Assembly (NCBI GenBank): GCA_016868455.1
Contig: VGGV01000006.1
Span: forward strand, 62,001 to 126,000
Reading direction: 5' to 3'
DNA from: Bacteroidota bacterium
Lineage (GTDB): Bacteria; Bacteroidota; Bacteroidia; Chitinophagales; Chitinophagaceae
DNA: 64,000 nucleotides
Shown: positions 28,091-37,422 of the stretch, one piece after another
How positions within the stretch are numbered: the first letter of the stretch is position 1
How the letters are laid out: each line of letters opens with the position of its first letter
The notes under the pieces: generated by a model
What the model was told of the DNA's origin: nothing
Seen by the model: the letters and a program-made list of their open reading frames with translations, nothing else
Databases searched by the model: none
Translations under genes and position numbers: made by a program

Positions 28091-29837
28091 AAAAATTTTG
28101 TTTCTTCATTTCATCAATAATATACTCCGAAGCCCGCATACTCAATGCCAGGATCGTCCAGGTGATATTTTTATCCGCCTGGCTCACAAAAGGTCCTCCG
28201 TCCACACAAAAAAGATTTTTGCAGTCATGCGCCTGGCACCATTTATTCAGTGCCGACCGTTTGGGATCATTGCCCATACGCACCGTGCCCGCCTCATGTA
28301 TAATTTCACCGGGTTTAGATAAGCCCCATTGGTTCTTCTCATCATCATCGCCTCCCCAGGTTATTACAGCGCCCATATTATGCATGATCTCCTTAAAAGT
28401 CTCCTTCATGTGCCTGGCCTGTTTTATTTCATGCTCACTCCATTTTACATTGAACTTTAAAACCGGAATGCCATATTTATCAACCGTGTTCGGGTCAATG
28501 GTGCAATAATTAGTTTCCAGCGGAATTGCTTCGCCGCGGCCGGCCATGCCCACACCACAACCAAAGAAGTAGCGATAATCCTCTTTTAACGAAGGGCCGT
28601 AGCCGCCGGCTTCTTTTTCCTTTCCATGCACTACATATTTCCCATTCAATCCTTCAATGCCCCAGCTAAAGCCATAGGAGGGCTGACTCATGCCGCCCCA
28701 GTATTCAATATGGTATCCGCGGGGAAAATCCAGTTTTTTATTATCCAGCCACCAGGGTGAGTAGATGTGCATGCCGCCCACTCCGTCTTCATTGTATCTT
28801 TTTCTGTCAAAGAGTTGGGGAAGTATGCCGCCGAGTGCTGCACCCGTTGAGTCATGGAGGTAACGGCCTACCGCATCACTGCTGTTGGCCAAACCATTTG
28901 GGTGACGTTGTGATTTTGAATTGAGCAGCAGCCTTGCACTTTCACAGGCGCTGGCCGCCAGGATCACCACTTTTCCTTCCACCTGGTATTCCATCGTATC
29001 CTCTTTATCGATGTAAGAAACACCTGTGGCAAGTCCTTCGCTGCTGGTCAGCACTTCTCTTGCCATGGCATTCGCCACTACATCGATATTGCCTGTTTTT
29101 ATAGCAGGATAGATGAGAACATTCGGAGAAGAAAAGTCGGCTTTGGCCATACTGCAGTTACGGTTACACTGTCCGCAGAAGAAACAGGCTCCCCGGCCTG
29201 CATCATTTTCTATGGCTTTGGTGAGAATGGATAAACGGGATGGAATGACTTTAACTCCCGCCTGTACCGCGGCATTTTTGATAAACAGTTCATGAAGCCT
29301 GGGTTTGGGTGGAGGAAGAAAATATCCGTCGGGATCATTTTCCAATCCTTCATTGGTGCCAAATACACCAATCAGTTTATCCACCCTGTCATAATATGGT
29401 TTGATGTCTTCATAACCTATGGGCCAGTCATCGCCAAGACCGTCAATGCTTCTTCTTTTAAAATCTTTCGGGCCGAAGCGGAGTGAAATTCTTCCCCAGT
29501 GATTGGTACGGCCGCCCAGCATACGGGCCCTCCACCACATCCAGTCGGTTCCGGGTTCTTGGGTAAAGGGTTCGCCTTCTACTGACCAGCCGCTGTAGCA
29601 GGCGTCAAAATCTCCAAAAGGCCTGATCTTAGTGCTGGCGCCGCGGCGGGGCGAATCCCAGGGGTTTTTTAACTGCGTAACATTTTTTTGCGGGTCATAC
29701 ATGTAACCGGCTTCCAGCAGGCAAACCTGTAACCCTGCTTTGGCAAGAATGTAAGCCGACATACCTCCACCGGCCCCGGAGCCAACTATTACAGCGTCGT
29801 ATTTCTTTGTTTGTGTTTTTATCTGAACTTCTCCCAT
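28089..29837 (-). CDS. GMC family oxidoreductase
   Basis: 582 aa; YDAVIVGSGAGGGMSAYILAKAGLQVCLLEAG, FCGQCNRNC, HEAGTVRMGNDP. Confidence 0.92.
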   Translation of the reverse strand: MGEVQIKTQTKKYDAVIVGSGAGGGMSAYILAKAGLQVCLLEAGYMYDPQKNVTQLKNPWDSPRRGASTKIRPFGDFDACYSGWSVEGEPFTQEPGTDWMWWRARMLGGRTNHWGRISLRFGPKDFKRRSIDGLGDDWPIGYEDIKPYYDRVDKLIGVFGTNEGLENDPDGYFLPPPKPRLHELFIKNAAVQAGVKVIPSRLSILTKAIENDAGRGACFFCGQCNRNCSMAKADFSSPNVLIYPAIKTGNIDVVANAMAREVLTSSEGLATGVSYIDKEDTMEYQVEGKVVILAASACESARLLLNSKSQRHPNGLANSSDAVGRYLHDSTGAALGGILPQLFDRKRYNEDGVGGMHIYSPWWLDNKKLDFPRGYHIEYWGGMSQPSYGFSWGIEGLNGKYVVHGKEKEAGGYGPSLKEDYRYFFGCGVGMAGRGEAIPLETNYCTIDPNTVDKYGIPVLKFNVKWSEHEIKQARHMKETFKEIMHNMGAVITWGGDDDEKNQWGLSKPGEIIHEAGTVRMGNDPKRSALNKWCQAHDCKNLFCVDGGPFVSQADKNITWTILALSMRASEYIIDEMKKQNF

Positions 29838-29959
29838 AAGTCGCCAGTCATTTAATAATTGCCCGACAATTTACTGGATTGCGATTTTACAACGCTGATT
29901 ATTCATAGAAATTTCTTCACAATGCCGTTCTGTATCTTTAAGCCGCAAAGTTGACTAAC

Positions 29960-30595
29960 ATGAAGAAAGCAATGATGATTTTCAGTTTTATACTGCATTT
30001 GTTTTCCGGGAAGGCACAACATGATGAGTTTGCCAAGTACCCGGTGTATGCGGGGAATGACCTTGGAGTTATTTATTCGCCCAGGCAATCCGTTTTCCGG
30101 ATATGGGCGCCTGATGCCATTGCTGCAAGCCTGCACCTTTATCCGGATGCCCATAGTCCCAATTTTTCAGAAGTGTTCCCGATGACAAAAGATACGAACG
30201 GAACCTGGGTGTTTGTGTGACCGGGTGATCACAAGGGGGCGTTATATGCTTTTTCTGTTGTTCATAAAGACCTGAAACAATCCGACCTTGTACCTGACCC
30301 CTATGCAAAAGCAGTGACCGTAAATGGTAAAAGGGCTGTGGTAATTGAAATGAAAAGAAACCAACCCGGCAGGATGGCAGGCCGACAAAAACCCGGCATT
30401 TGGCAATAAAACGGATGCGGTGATTTATGAACTGCATGTAAGAGATGCCAGCATTGCAGCCGGTTCGGGCATAAAAAATAAAGGGAAGTTTTTGGGACTG
30501 ACTGAAACAGGAACTAAAAATGCAGCAGGCTTATCAACCGGGCTTGATCATTTAAAAGAGCTCGGGGTAACCCATACCGGATACGATAATTATTG
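29960..30595 (+). pseudogene. Type I pullulanase (GH13) N-terminal fragment
   Basis: HDEFAKYPVYAGNDLGVIYSPRQSVFRIWAPDA...GTWVFV*PGDHKGALYAFSV...DPYAKAVTVNGKRAVV; then frame change to AVIYELHVRDASIAAGSGIKNKGKFLGLTETGTKNAAGLSTGLDHLKELGVTH; ends abruptly. Confidence 0.85.
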
Positions 30596-30597
30596 TT

Positions 30598-30855
30598 TCA
30601 CTCTTCGTTCTGGCTTTCCACCCTTTTTCCAATAAGATAACCTGCAGCACCGCCTGCCAGTAAACCGATAACAAGCCAAAGCATGCTGCCTGGTGTGGCA
30701 AAATAACCAATTGCAAAGCCCAGCACAGCTCCGGAGATGGTGAAGACGGAAGTTGCCCTTCCTTTTCCTTTTGTTGGTGAAACAGAAGTGTCATGGCTTT
30801 GCCTGAACTGCCTGACATGTGTTTTATGCTTCTTGCGATGGTGTGACCGGGCCAT
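30598..30855 (-). CDS. Small membrane protein with a glycine-rich hydrophobic hairpin, hypothetical
   Basis: 85 aa; ISGAVLGFAIGYFATPGSMLWLVIGLLAGGAAGYLIGKR. Confidence 0.6.
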   Translation of the reverse strand: MARSHHRKKHKTHVRQFRQSHDTSVSPTKGKGRATSVFTISGAVLGFAIGYFATPGSMLWLVIGLLAGGAAGYLIGKRVESQNEE

Positions 30856-31034
30856 TTTTTATTTGAAATTACAAAAACAGTGAATTATAAGCACAATGAA
30901 TATTTTTTATCAAAACCAGTCATAAAATTCACGGAAGGCGCTATAATTTTTTTTAACAGTTACAGGCGGTTACATCTCTTTTTCATGTGGTTACTCATTA
31001 CCGTAACCAGATTTCTATAACTAATGAACCAGTC

Positions 31035-31508
31035 ATGAAAATCTCCGTATTGTTCGCCGCCCTGGCATTCGTTTCTTTTTCCGCCTGCACCAAATCATCA
31101 ATAGATGATATTAACAAAAGCGGAACCGTAAATATAGTTTCTGCTGCAGCCGTGCCGGCTGCAACAACTACCGCCTTTTCCAATGACTTCAGCGGGGCAA
31201 CCGCTATGGAATGGCAAAAGAACAGCAGCAGCAGTTTTACGGTTCAGTTTAACCATAGCAGCCAGCGCCACAGCGCAGGATATGACGATAATGGCCACCG
31301 TTCATCTCACTCCGTTATTTGTACAGACGGCCCCGTGCCCCAGGCCGTACTGGATGTATTCCGCCAAAATTTTCCTGGTGATAATGTGTATGAGTGGAAA
31401 TTGCGCAATGACGGTACCTGGAGGGCGCATATCATGAGGGGAAGCACAAAATATGAAGCCACTTTTTCTGCCACAGGCTCATTACTGAAATTTGAAAGAT
31501 CGGCATAA
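31035..31508 (+). CDS. Hypothetical lipoprotein with PepSY-like C-terminal region
   Basis: MKISVLFAALAFVSFSACTKSS lipobox; PQAVLDVFRQNFPGDNVYEWKLRNDGTWRAHIMRG. Confidence 0.6.
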   Translation: MKISVLFAALAFVSFSACTKSSIDDINKSGTVNIVSAAAVPAATTTAFSNDFSGATAMEWQKNSSSSFTVQFNHSSQRHSAGYDDNGHRSSHSVICTDGPVPQAVLDVFRQNFPGDNVYEWKLRNDGTWRAHIMRGSTKYEATFSATGSLLKFERSA

Positions 31509-31532
31509 GATTTACTTTTGATTTTAACAAAG

Positions 31533-31559
31533 GCCGCCGTAACAGATGGGCGGCTTTTT
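31533..31559 (+). terminator. Rho-independent terminator
   Basis: GCCGCC-gtaacagat-GGGCGGC TTTTTG. Confidence 0.7.
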
Positions 31560-31598
31560 GTTTGATATGTATCATGATTCGCTACTCTGCGGACTTCT

Positions 31599-31607
31599 TA
31601 TCTTTGC
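31599..31607 (+). promoter_or_regulatory. -7 box TATCTTTGC upstream of thiolase
   Basis: TAnnTTTGC about 20 nt before the ATG. Confidence 0.5.
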
Positions 31608-31627
31608 GGCGCTAATTCAAATGCAAT

Positions 31628-32809
31628 ATGAAAGAAGTAGTGATTATTTCCGCAGTCCGCACCCCGATGGGCAGTTTCGGCGGCAGTTTAAAGGCATTAT
31701 CCGCAACACAATTAGGCGCACTGGCCATAAAGGCCGCTGTAGAAAAAGCGGGCATTAAGCCCGGGCAGGTTCAGGATGTATTGATGGGCTGTGTGTTGCA
31801 GGCTAACCTGGGACAGGCGCCGGCAAGACAAGCAGCCAAATTTGCAGGCTTGCCCGACGATGTTAATTGCACCACAGTAAATAAAGTTTGCGCCAGTGGT
31901 ATGAAATCCGTTGCCATGGCTGCTCAGAGCATTATGCTGGGTGATGCAGATATTGTGGTAGCGGGTGGCATGGAGAGCATGAGCAATGTGCCCTATTACA
32001 GCCCCCTGCTACGCTGGGGGAATAAATATGGCGATGTAATACTGATTGATGGGCTGGCCAAAGACGGCCTGACAGATGTGTACGATGGCAAAGCCATGGG
32101 TAATGCTGCGGAACTTTGTGCAAAAACATGCGGCATCAGCCGGGAAGAGCAGGATGCCTTTGCCATTGAAAGTTATAAGCGCAGCCAGGCAGCATGGGAT
32201 GATGGCCGGTTTGCCAATGAGGTGGTACCGGTGGAAATACCACAGCGTAAAGGTGACCCGGTTGTTATTTCCAAAGATGAAGAACCTTTCAATGTAATGT
32301 TTGATAAAATTCCTTCGCTGAACCCGGCTTTTCAGAAAGACGGAACCGTGACAGCCGCCAATGCCAGCACCATGAATGATGGCGCTGCCGCTCTTGTATT
32401 GATGAGTGCTGATAAAGCAAAGGAACTCGGGTTAAAACCCATTGCCGGAATAAAATCTTATGCCGATGCAGAGCAGGCCCCGGAATGGTTTACCACTACT
32501 CCTTCTCTCGCAGTTCCCAAAGCCGTAGCCAAAGCAGGTTTGAAAATGGAAGACATTTCTTACTGGGAGCTAAACGAAGCATTTTCTGTTGTAGGCATTG
32601 AGAATACAAGAAGGATGAAACTGGATCCTGCCAAAGTGAATGTACATGGCGGCGCAGTCTCACTGGGGCACCCATTGGGCTGCAGCGGCGCCAGAATTAT
32701 TGTTAGCCTTATCAATGTACTGAAGGCCAACAGCGGCAAGTATGGTGCTGCAGGCATATGTAATGGTGGCGGAGGAGCTTCGGCAATGGTGATAGAGAAT
32801 GCTGGATGA
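31628..32809 (+). CDS. Acetyl-CoA C-acetyltransferase (thiolase)
   Basis: 393 aa; [53 protein letters not shown]. Confidence 0.95.
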   Translation: MKEVVIISAVRTPMGSFGGSLKALSATQLGALAIKAAVEKAGIKPGQVQDVLMGCVLQANLGQAPARQAAKFAGLPDDVNCTTVNKVCASGMKSVAMAAQSIMLGDADIVVAGGMESMSNVPYYSPLLRWGNKYGDVILIDGLAKDGLTDVYDGKAMGNAAELCAKTCGISREEQDAFAIESYKRSQAAWDDGRFANEVVPVEIPQRKGDPVVISKDEEPFNVMFDKIPSLNPAFQKDGTVTAANASTMNDGAAALVLMSADKAKELGLKPIAGIKSYADAEQAPEWFTTTPSLAVPKAVAKAGLKMEDISYWELNEAFSVVGIENTRRMKLDPAKVNVHGGAVSLGHPLGCSGARIIVSLINVLKANSGKYGAAGICNGGGGASAMVIENAG

Positions 32810-32849
32810 TGAATGTTGAATTGTGGTGTATAGGGCAGAAGCTTTCTTT

Positions 32850-33340
32850 TTATAGCCAACGCCGTGTTTTCTTTTTGTAATTCCTGTATTCTTCCCCAAA
32901 CTTTTCTTCAAGATGCGGCTCTTCAATAAAAATAACTACCATTGTAAAAATGACATAAAGGGCAAATGCATACCAAAGTAAATTTGAATATTGAAAATAT
33001 AATCCCTGTCCTGCTACGGTTGTTATTACACCCACATACATAGGATTTCTTGAATACTTGTATAAACCCGTTGAAATCATTTTTACTGGTTCTTCACCGA
33101 TAATAAAACCGATAAACTTCGTGAACCAGATAGCTGGGGTACCCTTCCCCCGGATTAAAAAAGAAAGGAAAGTGATCAGATAAATAAGAATACCGATACA
33201 GATTACCGGAAGCCCTGTCAGTGAAATTGCTCGATGTTCAGGTCGGGCAAACGGTTTCGCATAAATAAATAAGGAACATAGCCTGCAACCATTCCAGGGA
33301 CTAATACCGTGAAAAAAATACCTTGTATCCAGAGTAGCAT
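32850..33340 (-). pseudogene. Isoprenylcysteine/phospholipid methyltransferase-family membrane protein, frameshifted
   Basis: N-terminus MLLWIQGIFFTVLVPGMVAGYVPYLF in one frame from 33340, continuing as AKPFARPEHRAISLTGLPVICIGILIYLITF...GLYKYSRNPMYVGVITTVAGQGLYF in another; shift near TTATTTATTTATG. Confidence 0.7.
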
Positions 33341-33372
33341 TTGTATCTGTTCGGTGTTAAGTTACTACATGA

Positions 33373-33825
33373 ATGAAAATTAAAAAAACCTCTGCGATCT
33401 GAAGGTGGTTTTAAATAATTTGCATCTCTTATTTGGAACACAGTTCAGCCGTGAAAAACTGATGGCTGAAGTGGGCGAAGAGGGCAATATCTTTTTACTG
33501 GCTTTTGCAGATGATGAGCCGGCAGGTTATGCCAAACTCAGGGACGGAATAAATCATTCCGAGCTGGCTGGCAGGGCTGCCATTGAAATTGCAAGAATTT
33601 ATGCTGCCGCCTCTTTCATTGGCAAAGGCGTAGCCAGCGCCCTGATTCAAAAATGTATTGATGCGGCCCAGGAGATGGGAAAAGAAGTTATCTGGCTGGG
33701 TGTATGGGAAAAAATCAAAGTGCCATAGACTTTTACATCCGCTGGGGTTTTGAAAAATCCGGCACACATGTTTTCCTGCTTGGCGATGACCCGCAAACCG
33801 ACTGGCTGATGAAAAAGGGATTATA
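33373..33825 (+). pseudogene. GNAT acetyltransferase relic
   Basis: MKIKKTSAI* at 33373; FSREKLMAEVGEEGNIFLLAFADDEPAGYAKLRDG...GVWEK, then a 1-nt frame loss at A6 (33709-33714) before NQSAIDFYIRWGFEKSGTHVFLLGDDPQTDWLMKKGL*. Confidence 0.8.
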
Positions 33826-33861
33826 AAACCGGTTGTTGCATCAATTTTTTTAAATTGCTGT

Positions 33862-34280
33862 ATGATGTTGCCTTTCCGGAAAATCCTTTACCTCCTTTGC
33901 TGCTTACTGGCCAGCGCCCTGTATTCGTTTGCCCAGACAAGGGATAAAAACGTAACCATTCGTATTCTACAGGATGAAAATGTTTATACTCCGGATGAAA
34001 AGCAGGGCAGCATAACATTACAAAAGAAAACCTTTAAAATACAGGTGCTGCTGCAGAACATTGAGGGTATATATGCTTTTGCAAGCTTTCGGGACTCTTT
34101 GTACAATCTTCCTGACAATAAACCGGTTCCGGGATTTGACCTCATGCCTGTAATGACCATGGCTGAAGAAGAGTTTAACAAAGAAAAAGAGCTGATTTTG
34201 GATGATGAGGGATGGGCATACTGGTTTTTTAAGCCCGAATTATCCTGGAACTGAAAATTGAATGGAAAGAGGAAGATTAA
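33862..34280 (+). pseudogene. Hypothetical secreted protein, paralog 1 of a tandem pair, internally deleted
   Basis: Homologous to 34312-34912 through GWAYWFFKPE; original C-terminus ELKIEWKEED* found in another frame immediately after (compare RRKIRIEWFDEL* of paralog 2). Confidence 0.65.
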
Positions 34281-34311
34281 ATATCATGTACCTTTGGCTT
34301 TAATTCTTGCA

Positions 34312-34912
34312 ATGAAGCATCCCTACTTTATCCTGGTTCTGGCATTTCTTTTATGCGTTCCGGTTGCGGCATTTTCGCAAAAACAGCAGGTATTGATAAG
34401 GATTGTACAGGAAGAATCATCCCTTCTCGGAGAATTTCAGACAAATATTGTGCTGGAAAGAAAACCTTTCAAATTTCAAATTATGCTGAAAAATGTGGAA
34501 GGGATTTATGTTTTTGCAAGCATCCGTGATTCGGTGTACAGGTTTACCGAAACCAGCGTTATCCAGGATTTTCCTTATATAAAATTACTTGAACTCAGGG
34601 ATGAAGATGTATATAATACCAATAAAGAACTTAATATCAGCGAAACCGGCTGGTCGTACTGGTTTTATAAACCGGAACCCGAACTTCATGCATTTAACCG
34701 GAAAATAATTCCTTTGGACAGCGGTCGTATCGTATGCAAAGGCTATCCGTCAATTATTTGATTTGTCTGATAACAAAGTGATGAGGCTCCGGGAGGTTAA
34801 AAAACCGCTTTATCTTTTCTTTGTGGCAGTATCGGAGTATGATGCTAATGGCAAACCGGTAAAAGAACTTATGCGCCGCAAAATAAGAATTGAGTGGTTC
34901 GATGAATTGTAA
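34312..34912 (+). pseudogene. Hypothetical secreted protein, paralog 2 of a tandem pair, frameshifted
   Basis: ORF to 34761; after about 34725 coding continues in another frame as VVSYAKAIRQLFDLSDNKVMRLREVKKPLYLFFVAVSEYDANGKPVKELMRRKIRIEWFDEL*. Confidence 0.65.
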
Positions 34913-35096
34913 AGTTACAGGTCCTTATCGTAAAATCCCGGATGCTGAAAAGTAGTTTTCTTTTTTCGTATTTACACTAAATCTCCTGAAGCAGCGTTTT
35001 AAATCACCAGCAGTAACCTCCTGCGGGCAGTCGAACCGGGATGCTGTGCCTGCAGGATATGGACTATGCCATATTTATTAAATCTAAAATCCTATT

Positions 35097-36022
35097 ATGA
35101 AAGCGAGAATGCTGATGCAAACAGCAGCTTTTTGCTGCGCCGCACTGTTTTTTACTTCCTGTCAAAAAAATGCCGGCGCACCCGATTACCGTTCTGAATC
35201 CACAGTTCATGCAGATGATCAGAACCGGTTTTCCGGCGAAGCCGATGCTGTGGCCAATGAAGCCAACCTGTTGCTGGAAGCAACAGCGGGGTTTGCGAGG
35301 AAAACGGACAACCTGCAATCACTGATATGTGATGCAACTGTGGCAGTGGATACCGCCAGTAATCCCAGAACAATTACCATTACTTAGAACGGAACAAATT
35401 GCCTGGGTAACCGCACCCGTACCGGAGTGATTGTACTTTCCATGGCACAGGGCGTAAGGTGGAGGGATGCCGGGGCGCAGTTAAACATCAGTTTTCAGAA
35501 TTTTAAAATAACCCGCCTGAGTGATAACAAGAGTATTACCATCAATGGCACGTAACGCATACCAATGTAAGCGGCGGATTGCTCATCAACCTGCCGGTAC
35601 TGGGCACTATAACCCATACTATTACGAGCGGTAATATGTCTGTTACATTTGACAATAATACACAACGCACCTGGCAGGTGGCCCGCCAGCGGGTGTTTAC
35701 CTATAATAACGGGATTGTTATCACAATTACCGGGCTGCATTCGCAAAACGGAATTAGTGGGATTGCTGAATGGGGTACAAACCGCTTTGGCAATGCGTTT
35801 ACCACAGCTATTACCCAGCCCCTTGTGCTGAAGCAAGATTGCAGTTTCAGGCCCGGCAGCGGCAAAGCAGAACATAACACTTCATTTTTTACCGCCACTG
35901 TTACATTGGGGCTGGATGCCAATGGCAACCCCACGGGGTGTTCGGGAACAGACCCTTACTATATGAAGGTAGTGTGGACAGGGCCTGCAGGCAATACCCG
36001 TTCGGTTTTGTTACCTTATTGA
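35097..36022 (+). pseudogene. Hypothetical lipoprotein-like protein, broken by an amber codon and a frameshift
   Basis: MKARMLMQTAAFCCAALFFTSCQKN...NPRTITIT*NGTNCLGNRTRTGVIVLSMAQGVRWRDAGAQLNISFQNFKITRLSDNKSITING, then frame change into HVTHTNVSGGLLINLPVLGTITHTITSGNMSVTF...RSVLLPY*. Confidence 0.8.
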
Positions 36023-36110
36023 CCTTTTCCAACTGTTTTCAATAGAAGCCGTTCTGCATAAGCAGGGCGGCTTTCTTTTTCCTCTGAACTTTTGCAAGTA
36101 AATTGCAGGC

Positions 36111-37352
36111 ATGGCTGCCACGGCGATCATCAATATCAAACTGCTTGTTAATACAAGGGGGGAAAACAGGTTGTTGCGGGGAGGCGATCTTGCCAAACTT
36201 CCCTGCATTGAAAACGCTTTCCTGGTTATTGAAGACGGCATCATATCTTCTTATGGTAAGATGGATACACCGGGATCACCGGCTGAAACGGCAACTAATA
36301 TTATTGATGCCTCGGGTCAGTTACTGTTGCCCTGCTGGTGCGACAGCCATACCCACCTTGTATTCGCTGCCAGCCGGGAAGAAGAGTTTGTGGACAAGAT
36401 CAGGGGGCTGAGTTATGCAGAGCTTGCTGAAAGGGGAGGAGGAATACTGAATTCGGCGGAGAAGCTTCATCAAACAAGCGAATCTGAATTGCTTCGCCAG
36501 GCATGGAGAAGACTTCAGGAAGTAATGCTACTGGGCACCGGGGCCATTGAAATCAAAAGCGGATATGGCTTATCGGTGGAAGGAGAACTAAAAATGCTTC
36601 GGGTGATAAAAAAGCTCAAAGAAACTTCGCCCATACCGGTTAAAGCCACTTTCCTGGGAGCACATACTTACCCCGTTGCCTATAAAGACAATCACCAGGG
36701 CTATATTGATTTGATCATTAACGAAATGCTTCCGGCAATTGCAAAGGAGAAACTGGCTGATTATATTGATGTGTTTTGCGAAACAGGTTTTTTTTCACCT
36801 GAAGAAACGGAAACCATCTGCCGGGCCGGAATGAGATATGGCTTAAAGCCGAAGATTCATGCCAATCAGCTAAACCTGTCAGGCGGTGTACAGACGGGTG
36901 TAAAGCTGGGGGCGGTATCCGTTGATCATCTTGAAACAATGGATGAAGAAGCTGTGAACACACTGGCACGGTCAACTACCATCGGAACATTATTGCCATC
37001 CGCTGCTTTCTTTTTACGTATGCCTTTTCAGCCGGCAAGAAAACTCATAGATGCCGGATGCGCTGTTGCGCTTGCATCGGATTACAATCCCGGCTCATCG
37101 CCTTCAGGTAATATGAACCTTGTTGTTTCCATGAGCTGTATTCAGATGAAAATGCTGCCCGAAGAGGCCATTAATGCCGCCACGCTGAACGGGGCCTATG
37201 CGATGGAACTGCAGGATGAGCTGGGAAGCATTACGGTTGGCAAAAAAGCAAACCTGATATTGACAAAACCGGTTCCCTCGCTGGCTTATTTACCCTACTC
37301 CTTCGGTTCAAACCTGGTTGACAAAGTAATGATAGCGGGAGAATGGGTGTAA
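36111..37352 (+). CDS. hutI: Imidazolonepropionase
   Basis: 413 aa; CWCDSHTHLVFAASREEEFVDKIRGLSYAELAERGGGI, FCETGFFSPEET, ALASDYNPGSSPSGNM. Confidence 0.96.
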   Translation: MAATAIINIKLLVNTRGENRLLRGGDLAKLPCIENAFLVIEDGIISSYGKMDTPGSPAETATNIIDASGQLLLPCWCDSHTHLVFAASREEEFVDKIRGLSYAELAERGGGILNSAEKLHQTSESELLRQAWRRLQEVMLLGTGAIEIKSGYGLSVEGELKMLRVIKKLKETSPIPVKATFLGAHTYPVAYKDNHQGYIDLIINEMLPAIAKEKLADYIDVFCETGFFSPEETETICRAGMRYGLKPKIHANQLNLSGGVQTGVKLGAVSVDHLETMDEEAVNTLARSTTIGTLLPSAAFFLRMPFQPARKLIDAGCAVALASDYNPGSSPSGNMNLVVSMSCIQMKMLPEEAINAATLNGAYAMELQDELGSITVGKKANLILTKPVPSLAYLPYSFGSNLVDKVMIAGEWV

Positions 37353-37422
37353 TCACCCTGTTTTGAATTACCGGCTATTTGCCTCCTGCATAAACAAGCC
37401 ACAAGTTGTATTTTCGGCGTTC

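Noticed and set aside
34940-35090. Possible tRNA-like T-arm (CCCGGTTCGACTGCCCG on the minus strand)
   Set aside because: The flanking bases do not form the 5-bp T-stem and no acceptor or anticodon arm could be found.
27123-35387. Amber (TAG) codon reassignment, because two broken genes contain in-frame TAG
   Set aside because: TAG appears as a normal terminator (for example the GSCFA gene ends in TAG at 8368-8370), and the same loci also carry frameshifts and deletions. Decay explains them better.
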